From: Panonychus citri
Lineage: Eukaryota > Arthropoda > Arachnida > Trombidiformes > Tetranychidae
NCBI RefSeq assembly: GCF_014898815.1
Contig: NW_026515500.1
Coordinates: forward strand, 62,001 to 126,000
Direction: 5' to 3'
Length of the DNA stretch: 64,000 bases
Below the pieces are notes generated by a model. It was not told the origin of the DNA and made no database searches. It saw only the letters and a list, made by a program, of their open reading frames with translations. Numbering within the stretch: the first letter of the stretch is position 1; every line of letters starts with the position of its first letter. Below are positions 53,058 through 64,000 of the stretch, in pieces. Both the position numbers and the translations under genes were made by a program.

Positions 53058-54116
53058 ATGGGCGATATTGATGCGGTGAACAATGATGTCTCTTGTGATG
53101 AAGAGAAGGCGATTGGAAAGGTAAAGGTGATTGCTGAGCAATTGGGGATTTCGCTGGATGAGATTAAAGAGAAGAATATTTCAAAGAAAACATTGAAGAG
53201 AATGTTGAAAAATAAGGTTTACAATGAGACCAAAATTGAGAAACGTCGAATTCAAAAGCAGAAGAAAAAAGCTAAAAGAAAAGAGCTAAAGGAAACACTG
53301 GGAATCAATTTAAGTGAGAAAAAGAATCGACTGACCATGGATGAGTCACCAAATAAGGTCAATATTGCCATCGATTTAAGTTTTAACTCTATGATGAATG
53401 AGAAAGAATTAAGGAAATTGATGAAACAAATTCAACGTTGTTACTCATTAAACCGACGCTCTGATGGTCCATGTCAATTTTATTTAACCTCATTAAAAGA
53501 CGAAATAGCGAAAGGGTTAATGTCCAAACAACCAGGATTCGATTATTGGGATATTCACCGGAAGGAAGAGCATTTTTCACAAGTTTTCAGTGATTTCAAA
53601 GAAAAAGGAACATTAATCTTTCTATCCAGTGATTCACCCAATTTATTACCCGATGTTGATGAGATAAAAAGACGCGGTGGTGACTATGTTTACATAATCG
53701 GTGGACTGGTTGACCATAATGTCCACAAAGGATTAACTCTTGGATTGGCCCAAAAATCGGGCATTCAAACAGCTCGACTTCCCATTGACCAGTGTATGGA
53801 ACTATGTGTTTCCAAAGTTCTTGCAGTTAACCATGTTTTCGAGATCATGTTAAATGCTACCAATGGAATAACTTGGTCCGAATCATTCGAAAAGGTCATT
53901 CCCGCTCGAAAAGTAAAACAAAGTAATGCTCTTAAATCTCGAAAAAAACCTAAAAGTGTTGATCAAAAAGAGAATACGGAAAATGAAGAGAGTGACAAAA
54001 AATCCACCGCCACCACTTCCTTGCCCTCGAGCAATAACACGATTCCACCTCATCCTCCATCTCCATCATCATCTTTAGCCTCATCTTCACCTTCCTCTGA
54101 ATCGTCTCCATCTTAA
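53058..54116 (+). CDS. TRMT10A: TRMT10A-type tRNA (guanine-9-N1)-methyltransferase (352 aa)
   Basis: One coding exon. It methylates N1 of guanine 9 in cytosolic tRNAs using S-adenosylmethionine, with the trefoil-knot SPOUT fold. After an acidic start, residues about 45-95 are Lys/Arg-rich coil. The SPOUT core (about 105-285) shows IAIDLSFNSMMNEKE, SDGPCQFYLTSL, FLSSDSPNLLPDVD, YVYIIGGLVDHNVHKG (GGLVDHN at 215-221) and ARLPIDQCM, all hallmark blocks of the Trm10 family. The C-terminus is a Lys- then Ser/Pro-rich disordered tail. The start chosen is the ATG at 53058 because the reading frame upstream has no earlier ATG. It diverges from the SLIMP-like gene. Confidence 0.94.
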   Translation: MGDIDAVNNDVSCDEEKAIGKVKVIAEQLGISLDEIKEKNISKKTLKRMLKNKVYNETKIEKRRIQKQKKKAKRKELKETLGINLSEKKNRLTMDESPNKVNIAIDLSFNSMMNEKELRKLMKQIQRCYSLNRRSDGPCQFYLTSLKDEIAKGLMSKQPGFDYWDIHRKEEHFSQVFSDFKEKGTLIFLSSDSPNLLPDVDEIKRRGGDYVYIIGGLVDHNVHKGLTLGLAQKSGIQTARLPIDQCMELCVSKVLAVNHVFEIMLNATNGITWSESFEKVIPARKVKQSNALKSRKKPKSVDQKENTENEESDKKSTATTSLPSSNNTIPPHPPSPSSSLASSSPSSESSPS

Positions 54117-56175
54117 TCGACAATTGTCTTAATTTAGTTTAAGACAATTGATTTCGATTGATTTAACTTGATAACTAACAAAAGAAACTGATTAAATTGT
54201 TCAACACAGTCGAAGTGCAAAAATTTTCAAAAATAAATTATTACATCAGTTTGGAAAACATTTGATTCGTAATTGTATTATTCATTTGATTGCAATTCTT
54301 ATACCAACAATTAACAATAAATTAGCATAGTTGATGATAATTATTGATTTTCTTTTCTGTTTAAACAATAATCATAATCCAAATCAATTTTAATTAGTTG
54401 ATAAGGTCAATACAATAATTTCATTCTTATTAATACAATTAATTTAGAAACTTCCAAACAATAACAATAAATCAGTTGAATCGAATTGTGATTTAAAAAA
54501 GTAACTTAATTGTTATGAGAAATTAAATAACTATCTTCATATTTGAAACAATAATAAAGAAACCAAATTAATTTCAATGAAATTATTAATTTAATCACTG
54601 ATTCTAATTAAGGTCAAGGATAAATAATATTGTTATTTTTTGCCTTTTCATACAAATTTCTAGTTAATTAACGATGATTAAAGTAATCAATTAATTATTT
54701 AAACTCAAAATCGACAATCCAACCGGATTAGATTGAATTCAATCAAATTGGACAATTTAATCGTTAATTTGAATCAATTTCTTAATTGTAGCAAAAACTT
54801 TTTCGTCCACAATAGTTGTGTAAAACTTACTAACATGGACGAAGATAAATCAACAAGATTCTAAATCGATTGCATAATCTAATTAGAAGGGTAATTGGAT
54901 TGTAATTAGATGTAATTTAACAGCATATTAACTCACTTTAAGAAAAACGAGAGAGAGAAACAATTAAGACAATTATCATCGTGATTCTATTATCATGATC
55001 ACACCGGTTTTCTTGATAATCACTGGTAAACCAATAGAACCCAACAGAATCTCCCATATACGTAAACAGAATTTCCCGTTGATAATAATACTTTTTCTCG
55101 GCAAATTCATTCAAAAGAATATGATAATAACAAAACTAACAGGGTTTCCCCTGGAGAAGAATAAGAAGAAGCGAAAAAGTTAAGATTATCCAAAATGGCG
55201 ATTCCACAAAGAGAAACTTATTAATCCGGTTGATAAAAAAGAGAGAATTTTCTTCTCCGTCTCTCTCATCATCAGAATGGATTTACCAACACTTTGTACC
55301 TCAATTATTATTCAATTATCGGCACACATCAAATTAAACCTCCACGAAATTTGTTAATTGTTACCATCATTAAATTGTTTACCTCTCTAAACATACAAAC
55401 TACACATCATACATTTACCCTTTCGTTGATAATGGTTAATATGTTTCTCTTAACTTTTTCTTACGTTATAATTGTTGACGTAATTAAACAATTTCCCAAA
55501 ATTTGTTGACCATATTCAATAAGAATTGTTTTGTATGTTATCAAATAGAAACAATAATCAACAATTAACAGCAATCATCAAGTTAATTCGGTTTTACCTT
55601 AACAATCAACAAAAAAGAGAGGGATAATTGACTAACCCAATGAGCTCCACCACTGAATATGTAACAATAATAATTAGAGAAAAGAAAATGAATTTCCCTC
55701 TCCCTCTCTCTCTCACTTGATTTAATTAATTTCGATCACATATATAAATATAACTCTTCTTGATTGTTACTTATTGTAAACTTGGTACCAACTGATCACC
55801 AAAAAATTCTTACTTTTAATTAGTAGTCACTAATTAGAATTTCAAATAACCGTTTAAAGAAAACGTAACCGTGAATAGTGATTACCCTTTTTGTTTTATT
55901 CTGTTTGGTGTTTTGCTTTTTTTAATTGTTATCGATTCATTTCATTGGATTTATCAACTTTCATTTTTCTTCTTTTTTCCCTTAATTGTGATTTTCGTTA
56001 ACTGATTATTTCAACAGTTCTAAAGTTAAACTTATCGGTGTAACAACAAATCGTCAAAATTGGTTACGTTTTTTGGATTTTCTTTTACCTTTACTTGTTT
56101 GCTCTTCTTCCCTTCGTTACTCTGTTGATCGTTTTGGTTTGGCGATTGAAAACTTGTTCGTTATTCAATTAAATT
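54117..56175. other. intergenic region after TRMT10A
   Basis: Starts with the TRMT10A 3' UTR (AATAAA at 54232-54237), then AT-rich DNA with no convincing exon. The open frames at about 54995-55183 and 55294-55509 lack any recognisable domain. The last few hundred bases are the leader and promoter of the downstream secreted-protein gene. Confidence 0.6.
54232..54237 (+). terminator. poly(A) signal AATAAA after TRMT10A
   Basis: AATAAA 115 bases after the TRMT10A stop codon. Confidence 0.65.
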
Positions 56176-57199
56176 ATGATCTTTGTTGGAATTTGTTTGT
56201 TAATTGCCTGTAAGTTCAATCAAATTCTGTGTATAATTAGCAACATCTCTTTCGTGTTCCTTGTCCCAGCTAATGCCTAGTGAACACTTTGTTGTTTGTT
56301 GTTAATTGTCAAGTGAATTTGTGATGTTTCTTTTTACTAATTTACGTATTTCAATTGTTCATTGATTATAGTTGCTGGTCAATCAGCGGGTCAATCATGT
56401 CACTTACGAGAATTGGATTTATGTGCTGCTACTTTACTTGTCTTTACTCAGAATCCTTCAGGTAAATACATGAATTATCATCAATATGATTACTGGTTAA
56501 TTCATCATTGAATCGTTAAGATGATCTAGTTGATTTATCTGTTTTTTTACTGTCTATTATTTGAGAAAACAATTGTTTTTATATTCTTTGTTTCCTTTTG
56601 TTTCATATTATTGTCTATTGTTATTATCGACAGGAATTGCTACTAACGATGCTGAATTGAATAAACAATGTGGATACCTAAAGGAAGCAGATCAATGTTT
56701 GAAAAATTTTACTCGTAAATGTACAACTTCACTTCAACGGGAATTGATCTCCTTTGTCACTGAGGGAAGTGTTCGTTTACTGACTGAATATTGTACCACT
56801 GGAAGCCAACTAAGAACTAGTTATCTTAAGCACGCTGATTGTTTGAATCAGGCCACTCAGAGCAATCAGAAAACATGCATCAGGGATTTACAATCGGCTT
56901 TGGAAACAGTTACACAAGTTGAATGGGATCAACGTATTCCTGCCGGTTGTTGTGCTTATCGACGATTCCAAGATTGTACCGAATCTCAAGTCGAAGCTAA
57001 ATGTGGTAAAGAGGCTGTTGAATTTATGGACATTTTACTTCGAATGGCTTTATCTCGATTACCCGATATTGTGTGCCCATCTTATAATCCGCAAACAGAA
57101 GAGTGTAAAGCTTTGCTACCCGAATCTGGAGCTACACCCAAAGGAGCCAAAAGTAACAGTGTCCTCTCAAGGCTCTTTTCCGCCTACACTGGACTTTGA
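56176..57199 (+). CDS. secreted cysteine-rich protein, unknown function (229 aa)
   Basis: Three exons join in frame: 56176-56209, 56372-56461 and 56634-57199, with phase-1 introns of 162 and 172 bp. The first exon plus the start of the second encode a signal peptide (MIFVGICLLIAFAGQSAG). The mature protein has 14 cysteines, an even number suggesting disulfides, spaced as single residues and one CC pair (PAGCCAYRR), plus long helical-looking segments. The block CHLRELDLCAATLLVFTQNPSG then CGYLKEADQCLKNF is non-repetitive and looks strongly constrained, so this is a real gene, probably an arthropod-wide secreted family. I cannot name it with confidence. It ends 0.5 kb before a convergent protease gene. 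Confidence 0.85.
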
Positions 57200-57490
57200 T
57201 GATAATTGTACATGGAAAACTATTAAACTCACCCAATGGCCGACTCAAAGCTCATTTATTGGGATCTACTACACCTACATCTACTAGAGGTGTATCTCAC
57301 CTCTTCGTTGCAAACAAATGCAACACTCGAATTGGTACTTATTGTTTTGTGCTTAAAGTGTACAGAAACGATCTGATTGTGATTCGTTTACATAAATATG
57401 ATATTCAACCTTGCAACAGTTACTATTATTAATCTTGTGAAAAAAAGAAAGTTTCATTCATCTAATCAATTTCATCTCCAATTTACTATT

Positions 57491-57496
57491 AATAAA
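57491..57496 (+). terminator. poly(A) signal AATAAA of the secreted Cys-rich gene
   Basis: AATAAA about 290 bases after the stop codon, in the gap between two convergent genes. Confidence 0.6.
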
Positions 57497-57732
57497 TTTC
57501 ATTTGTAGAAGTATCTAATTTTTTAATCCATAAATTCATTGCAATTGATTGCTTTTCTTATTGATTATTTTGTACATTTACTTGAATATTTGATCATTAA
57601 AACTTATCTATCAACTTATGAAAACTTTCTTGATGAATTATCGATTACAACTTTTGGACATTATGATAATTTTCCACGAAACATTTCTTATATTAATTGG
57701 AATTACAATGTTCGATTTCATTTCATCGATTA

Positions 57733-58675
57733 TTATCTGATTTCTCTTGCAATGCTTAACTTTATCCATCGAAGGTAATAAATAATATCGGTAAAAACTG
57801 TCGGTTTATTACCACAAATTTCCGATCCCCAAGAAACGATTCCAAATAAAATATCCTTACCTGATTTGGTTCCTTTTCTTAGAATCGCAGGTCCACCCGA
57901 GTCCCCGAAACAACTAGCGATTCCATCACCACCGGCACAGATCATTCCTGGATGATACTTATTTCCATGGTGAAATTTACACTCATAATCATCATGACGA
58001 TTTAAATTTGCTTTCCTCAAATAACCAGCACCGTAATTAACACCCCACCCAATGACTGTCAATCTACTTGGTATATAAACATAATTAATTGATTGATAGG
58101 GTAGTCGAACTGTGGTCAGGCCAAGTTTGACCAGTGGTAGATGATTGTGTAAGAAGATTAGAGCTAAATCATTATGATGACCATTCTCATTGTAATTAAA
58201 ATGAATGACAATTTTGGAGACTCGGTGAAAGTGTTTCAATAGATACGATTTAGTTGATTTAGATGAAAGTGTTACCAAGATTAAATTGTTTGCTTTGATT
58301 CTTTGAGAAATGAGAAGCTTTTTTACAATAAAATATGATAATCAAGTTAATTGTTGAGGAAAACGATTTGATTTACCTGGAAACACAATGAGCCGCAGTT
58401 AGAACGATATTTGATCTAATTAATGATCCAGCACAATAATGTTTAAATCCATTGGGTGTTGATTTCTGAAGGGAAACCAAATAAGAGAAATGGTTAATTG
58501 TTGCTCTTGAGCCACCGACAATTTGTCCATTCATTAATGGTGTTGATTGTCTTACAAAGGAAGAATGATTAACTAATTGTGTTAAACTTGGACTTGACAA
58601 TTTAACTGATAAATTGATCGATAGGAAAACAATTAAAAGAAAAGATGAGAATAGAAACTTGATCACAATTAACAT
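57733..58675 (-). CDS. secreted S1-family (chymotrypsin-fold) serine protease (288 aa)
   Basis: Two minus-strand exons, 58675-58377 and 58300-57733, are joined by a 76-bp phase-2 intron just after the catalytic histidine. A signal peptide (about residues 1-25) and short propeptide precede IVGG at residues 52-55. The catalytic triad is complete: His96 in TAAHC, Asp144 in NDLAL and Ser234 in GDSGGP. The usual cysteines flank His96 and Ser234. The residue six before Ser234, which sets trypsin specificity when Asp, is Ala228, and the position equivalent to 226 is Thr267. The pocket is therefore not tryptic, more elastase/chymotrypsin-like. The residue before IVGG is Gln rather than Arg or Lys, so activation would need an unusual protease. 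A digestive or processing role is inferred. Confidence 0.95.
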
Positions 58676-59294
58676 ACTTGATGATCAAAGATTTTCCTCT
58701 AATCAAATTAACCAAAGTCAACCTTAATCTAAATCAATCGAAATTGCTAATTGATTGATTTCTGTCTTTACTCATATTTACTGATTAGATCATTTTCACC
58801 CAAAAATAATAAGGATTATCGGTTGATCATCATAGGATAGTTTTTTTATTGATTAGCTGATTAACTTTAGTTATCTTAGGATTTAACTGTCAACTGGACA
58901 TTGGTCACTGATCTTGTATGTCAACAATTTTATTGATCTTTTTGTTTTATCAATCATTATATTCATTGTCTTTAGGTTGTTGCATTTTCTCACAAGGTAA
59001 ATGATGTTGATTATCATCATCATCATCATCGCCATTTCTGATTAGTGATTAAAAATCAACTGATTGTTAGGGAAGATAAAAAATACTACGTGACTCGAAT
59101 TGTTTCCTTTGTGAAATAATTTGAGTAAAAAGACAGAGAGCTTGATCACCTTTTCTATAGTTAAAAGAAACTGACATGATAATTAATTAAAGTTAATCTC
59201 TCATGCAATTTGAATATTGTTTCATATGGAAGGACAATTAAGGGTCCAAACTGTCTCTCTCGAATGAGACTCATTCACTAAGAGTCGGGACATT

Positions 59295-59373
<79 letters not shown>

Positions 59374-60479
59374 TCTCTTTCAAGATTTGGATCAAGAATC
59401 CTAATTCTCTTCATCTTTCGCTCGATAAGAAATGAGATCCTAATCCCACTGTTCCTCTTTCATTGGGCTTACCCAATACCCTGAGAGAAAGAAAGAGAAA
59501 CAGACAGAAGACTAAAAGTTTCAAGGTGATACTTTGAGACTCCGTCTCATAATCAATACTAACTCGTTACTCTCTTTACTCCAAAAGTGAATGTACCCTT
59601 TTCAGGCCATCAACCTGACCTGAAGTAGGAAGGTACGAAAAGAGGAGGGAAAAAGGTAGAAGCAGAAAAAGAAAGAGCCAGAAAGCGTATACAAAAGATT
59701 GGATGATGATGATGGAAGAGAGAAGATGAGAGACGATGATTAAGTAAATTGCATGTGAAAGATGGAGAGGAAGGGAGGAGGTGATAAAGTTTCAAAAGTT
59801 GTTACAAAACATTGAAAGAGAAAAAGACTAGTGATGAAGATTCGCTAACGAATTCAAATATCATTTGAAATAATTAAACACCGAAAATCAAATGAATAAA
59901 ACTTGAATAATTGAATCAAACAAATAATGGTTAAGCCTAAATAACCAGAAATGGGAAAGTCTTGCATCGATTCAGTTAATCAGTTAATTGACGATCTTGA
60001 GTTCGACGATTACAAAATGATTGATTACTCAGATAATTACACGAAACACGTTTACACGAAAAACAGGGACAATTTGAACACCAATACTTGAAATGATTAT
60101 TCACAAGTCTCAATAAACCTTTGTTTTCATCTCTCTGAATTTTTTTCTGAATTTTCTCTTTCTTTCTGCTGCCGTAAGGTCACGAGTCGTCTTTGAATTT
60201 TCACCTGATTACTAATCATTGATAGCCTCGAGCTCACTTACTCTATGAAATAACCAATCGTTTCCTAGATTATCACCTACTACAAAAAATTCATTTGATT
60301 AATTTGAAGATTATATAACTAGACTTACTGCAAGCGGCATTGACGTCTGAGCGTGTTTGACTCAGAAAAGAGAGACTGAGAAGTGCGTGTGAGAAAGAGA
60401 GTTAAAGAAGGAGAAAGAGAGAAAAAAAGAGAGAGAGAGAGAGTGTGTATCACCAGTGAAGAGAAATCACTAATTTTTC
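58676..60479. other. non-coding stretch with long GA tract
   Basis: No supportable coding exon. It holds the 73-bp (GA)n tract at 59297-59369 and GA/TC-rich surroundings. A possible minus-strand non-coding exon lies at about 60430-60329, ending in the donor CA|GTAAGTC. It could be a leader exon of the protease or another gene, but no partner acceptor can be assigned. Confidence 0.5.
59297..59369. repeat. (GA)n microsatellite, longest in the window
   Basis: Uninterrupted GA run of about 36 units. An open frame across it encodes only Arg-Glu repeats and is spurious. Confidence 0.97.
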
Positions 60480-61641
60480 GGGGTGGGCCAATCACCACCC
60501 CAAACTATACCGGTGAGCAGACCCATCATTTAGACCTATCTTGAAAATTTGGTGGAGATCGGGCTGAAATTGCGATCGCTATCGTTTAAGGCGATTTTTT
60601 TCGATGTATAGTCTTCGCTCAGATAATTAATAAATGACGGATAATATTAGATCTAATTTTAGGATATATCTTAATTTTAGTCAATTTTTGCAGGTAATTT
60701 AAATGCAGTTTTGATGGGAATTAAAAAAATTTCAATTACAGGGCAGTGATAAAATTCTTTGCGAGGCACAGAAGTTAGTCCAACGCATCTGAAGTGGTAC
60801 CAATTGCAACAACTCTCACAAAAAATGACCTTGAATCCTGATGCCTTATTACAATGACCACAAAGCCATCGCTTTGATTTCAGGCTTGCAACTAGATCTT
60901 GCAGTTTGCGAATGCATCAGGTTCAAAATAGGACTCAATGATACCAACATTGATATCTTTGTTTCTGAACATTTAAAGAATGAGCGTTTCCAAGCCGTTT
61001 ACATCGTCAGTTGTGATCAAGATCTGCTTACCAAGAATCGCTTCAGTATTCCGACTAAGATTGAGCCAATTCAGAACTCGAGTTTTATTTAAAAAGCAAA
61101 AAACAGCAAAATGGAAATGAATCAAGAAAGGAATTGTTGAAAGATTGCCATCTATTCAGAATAGGACATTGACACAGTATTGTGTAACAAGTTCGGATTT
61201 TGGTGTACGAGTTAAGGTTACTCTAAATGATATTTATACAATTCCTGATATCCAATTCGATTCGCCTTCAAAACTTTTTCATGGAAGATTGATGGGAATT
61301 CAACCGTTATCCAAATTCAAATTTACAAAGAAACTTACACCAAATCCATATTTAACACTTCAACAATTAGCTAATACTTGTGATGATTCAGTAATCAACA
61401 AGAGATATTTCAGAGAGATTCAGATGTAGCACTTAAGTATTCTGCTCACAATGGCTGTTTCCGTTCAAATGCTAATTATTGTTAAATTTATCACATATTT
61501 GGACAATGTAAAAATAGTGCTCGATCAGAATGCCACCGAGTCCACGAATGTCTATATTGTGATAATTCATCAGTTCATAGATTAACAGTTTGTTCAGCTT
61601 ACCTACAAGCTGAATCTGAATTAGCTAGAAGCAGAATGTAA
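60480..61641 (+). pseudogene. decayed transposon-like ORF relic with zinc-knuckle motif
   Basis: Three broken plus-strand blocks. 60841-61092 encodes a segment (AVCECIRFKIGLNDTNIDIFV) that loosely resembles the C-terminal half of a retropepsin-like domain. 61145-61429 has no recognised domain. About 61498-61641 encodes FGQCKNSARSECHRVHECLY followed by CX2CX5HX4C, a zinc-knuckle-like pattern seen in ORFs of several retroelements. Frame changes and stops separate the blocks. The unit begins near a GC-richer hairpin (GGGGTGG...CCACCCC at 60480-60501), and composition differs from its surroundings. The class of element cannot be named. Confidence 0.4.
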
Positions 61642-64000
61642 TGACTGAACTCTTATTCACCATAAACTAATAAAAGTTCATTGAAAATTTCATCATCACT
61701 GTAATCTATCATAAACTATTCAACAATACGAAAACAAGATTAGAAATCATTTACATGTAAACTCAGTTAATCCTGAGGTGGCTAATCCTAGTCATTAAGG
61801 CTTTTAACTAATACCAGAATCGAATCCAACTAACTAAAAAAAAATAAGTCCAATTTAATTAAATGAATTGTCTTCGTATCTAATCACTAAGTTGACCAAA
61901 TTATCTTTAGAAAAAATGTTTAACGGTTTAAAGCTAAAGTTTTATCTAACAAAGATAAACGTAAACACTTATAGAACCCCTACCCTTAGGGTCTGGGGTA
62001 AAGAAACTTGTAATGTTTTGATCCAAAGAGAATAAACTGAAAATTTCATATTCTCAATTTCACTTAATCGAATGAAAATCGTAAAAATTGATCATCAATG
62101 AGACCCAGTGCACTATTTCGAAAATCGCAAAAAACCGAGTTGGAGTGAGTCACTTAAGAATCTCTTCAATCTAGAAACTGAATGAAATTGTACTGTTCAT
62201 ATTCTCTATCATGTTAACTTTCGAGAAAAAAAATTGATCAACTTTATTTACGAAAATTGGTCATTATTAGTGTTTCTCTCCACGAGATAGCACCAGCAGA
62301 ATTTGGGATTTTGTTGCAAAATGTCAATTCGTTTTCTAAATGAGGTTGGTAGCTAACGGAGAGCAATTTACAAGCTAAATTGTTTCAACATTTTAATTCT
62401 GTTAATTTAATTTCTTCTTGGTTTCCGACGTTTACCAATTAAACCTTTTCCTCGAATTGTCTGTTTTTATTCTGGTTGATTTTATTTATTAATCCAAAGT
62501 GTTTATTGTAACAATTTTCTTTTCTTTTCTTTTCTTTTCTATCCTTTCCTTTTATTTTTGTTTTCTTTCTCTTTCTGTTTTTGTGTTTCTCTTTCGCCAT
62601 AATAATAATTTGGAAAAGAAAACAACTCAAAAGTATTTCTCCGAAAATTATTTCTATTCTTATTCTTCTTCATCTTAATCGTCAATCAATCGTCTAATTG
62701 AGCAGCGAAAAGAAACAAAAACGACAACATTAAAAGTCAACTTGTGTCATATGAAACTTGTTGATTATTCTTTTTAAACTGATTTAATTGTGCAAAATAA
62801 TCTCAGTCTTCTAATTGATTATAATTCTCCAAAATTTGCCTTAAAGATCGAAGCGAACTAAAATCTCAACAGTACCTTCGATTAACCTTCACAATCACTT
62901 CTAACACAATTAAGATAATTGACAAAATCATTCGTGTAAACCTAATCTCCATTTACTTTGATTAGAACTGTGATCAATTGATTTGGAAAAGGCGCCAATA
63001 TAAATTTTCCTCTATGATGTAATCAGCTGCTATTTGTGGTTCCATTTCAATTGAACATTTCACTTCTTGTTTTCTTTAATCAATTTCTATTCTTAAATCA
63101 ACTTACTAAATTCATTATCTAATCAATTGGATTGGTCATTTTCCTTTAATTGTTCCTAACCTGTGATTGTGAACTTGAGGTCATTTCGATTTTATTTATT
63201 TAAATGACTACCTAAAGGTAACCTTTGTATCAACACTGGTTCCTCTTTGGGTTAATGTGAGTACTTTCATTTTGATTTAACTTCCTTGTTCAGATTTTTG
63301 ATTTTCATTTCAACACAACAATTAACTATTAATATTACTAATTAGCTAGTTAATCAAGTTATTAATCTCTCTTCTCTATGTCTCTTTATTTAGATGATGA
63401 CTTTTCTTTTTAACCAATGTTACAATCTAAATCTATGTAATAATTGATGATTGAATTTGTGACTTGATTCACATTGAATCATTCAATTAGAATTTAATTT
63501 TTTTTTTGTTCTCTTTAAATTGTTTATTTCTATTCTTTAGATTATCATCAAGTTATAATTAGCTGATCATATCTTTTTCTTGATATTTTATTTGCATGAT
63601 AACTAATTGTTTATCCATTTTATTACCAAGCAGGATGATTAAGCTGTTATAAATTGTCGCTAGCCTTGAGTAAAGTGATTAAATTGTTACCCTGTCACAA
63701 TCAAGGAAACACTTTAACTTGAACGTCAAGTTTTCAATTTCTAACCAGTGAAAGTGATCGTGTTAATTGTTTTCCATTGATTCAATCATCGCCTGTTTAT
63801 TATCCAACTAGAGACACCTATTGATTAACTTACCTTTAATTAGCTCTTTTCGTTAGGCCTAATTATTTATTACGATGGAGGAGTTTTTCCAACTGTGAAA
63901 ACCTTAGTGATTATAACTAATTCATCTTGCTAACTGTTTATTGTGTTTACATTTTATTTTATTTTTCTGTTTAGAATTATAATTCTACCTGTTTAACTCA
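61642..64000. other. right flank, no supportable gene
   Basis: AT-rich sequence with no convincing exon. A GC-richer inverted repeat (ACCCCTACCC...GGGTCTGGGGT, about 61976-62001) and a TTTTC-repeat near 62515-62540 are the only structures noticed. A good donor (ATGTGAGTAC) near 63256 could end a leader exon of a plus-strand gene lying to the right. Confidence 0.5.

Noticed and set aside
56919..57432. Frames overlapping and following the secreted Cys-rich gene
   Set aside because: They are out of frame with the conserved protein and extend into its 3' UTR.
59293..59484. Frame with a long Arg-Glu repeat
   Set aside because: It is the translation of the (GA)n tract.
62439..62630. Lys-rich 63-codon minus-strand frame
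   Set aside because: It is produced by TTTTC repeats; no domain is seen.
1..64000. tRNA, rRNA and CRISPR candidates
   Set aside because: Isolated GGTTCGA-like words (for example near 1567) lack an A box and cloverleaf arms; there are no spaced direct repeats of CRISPR type and no rRNA-like blocks.

Overview
This 64 kb window is animal nuclear DNA, very probably from an arthropod and perhaps a mite. It is strongly AT-rich and full of GA/TC, GAT/ATC and TTC microsatellites. Its protein-coding genes are split by short GT-AG introns (about 60-170 nt) in housekeeping genes and by kilobase-scale introns in one neuronal gene. The arthropod assignment rests on a Dpr-type cell-surface Ig protein and on a SLIMP-like degenerate seryl-tRNA synthetase. 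The mite suggestion is inference from compactness and composition only. There are no bacterial features.

Layout. Positions 1-16986 hold no gene I can support, only AT-rich sequence and microsatellites. Positions 16987-26787 look like one large cut-and-paste DNA transposon of the EnSpm/CACTA-like (Transposase_21-type) kind. It has 11-bp terminal inverted repeats, subterminal palindromic 20-mers, two related three-exon minus-strand genes with a BEN-like C-terminal domain, a divergently transcribed but frame-shifted plus-strand transposase, and a small spliced acidic ORF. A fold-back MITE with 203-bp arms is nested near its right end. This module is the most unusual content here.

Positions 29001-44620 (minus strand) carry a dpr-family gene. 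It has a signal peptide, a long Ser-rich low-complexity region, two Ig domains and a GPI-anchor-like tail, in four exons with 8.1 kb and 5.5 kb introns.

Positions 48135-58675 form a dense block of ordinary genes: MEPCE/Bin3 (7SK RNA capping methyltransferase, +), TRAPPC1 (vesicle tethering, +), a SLIMP-like protein (-), TRMT10A (tRNA m1G9 methyltransferase, +; divergent from SLIMP with a shared promoter region), a secreted Cys-rich protein of unknown function (+), and a secreted chymotrypsin-fold serine protease (-). The genes are unrelated functionally, although three concern RNA or translation.

Positions 60480-61641 hold a decayed transposon-like ORF relic with a zinc-knuckle-like motif. 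The remainder up to 64000 shows no supportable gene. All exon junctions were placed by eye from GT/AG signals and reading-frame continuity; no database search was possible.
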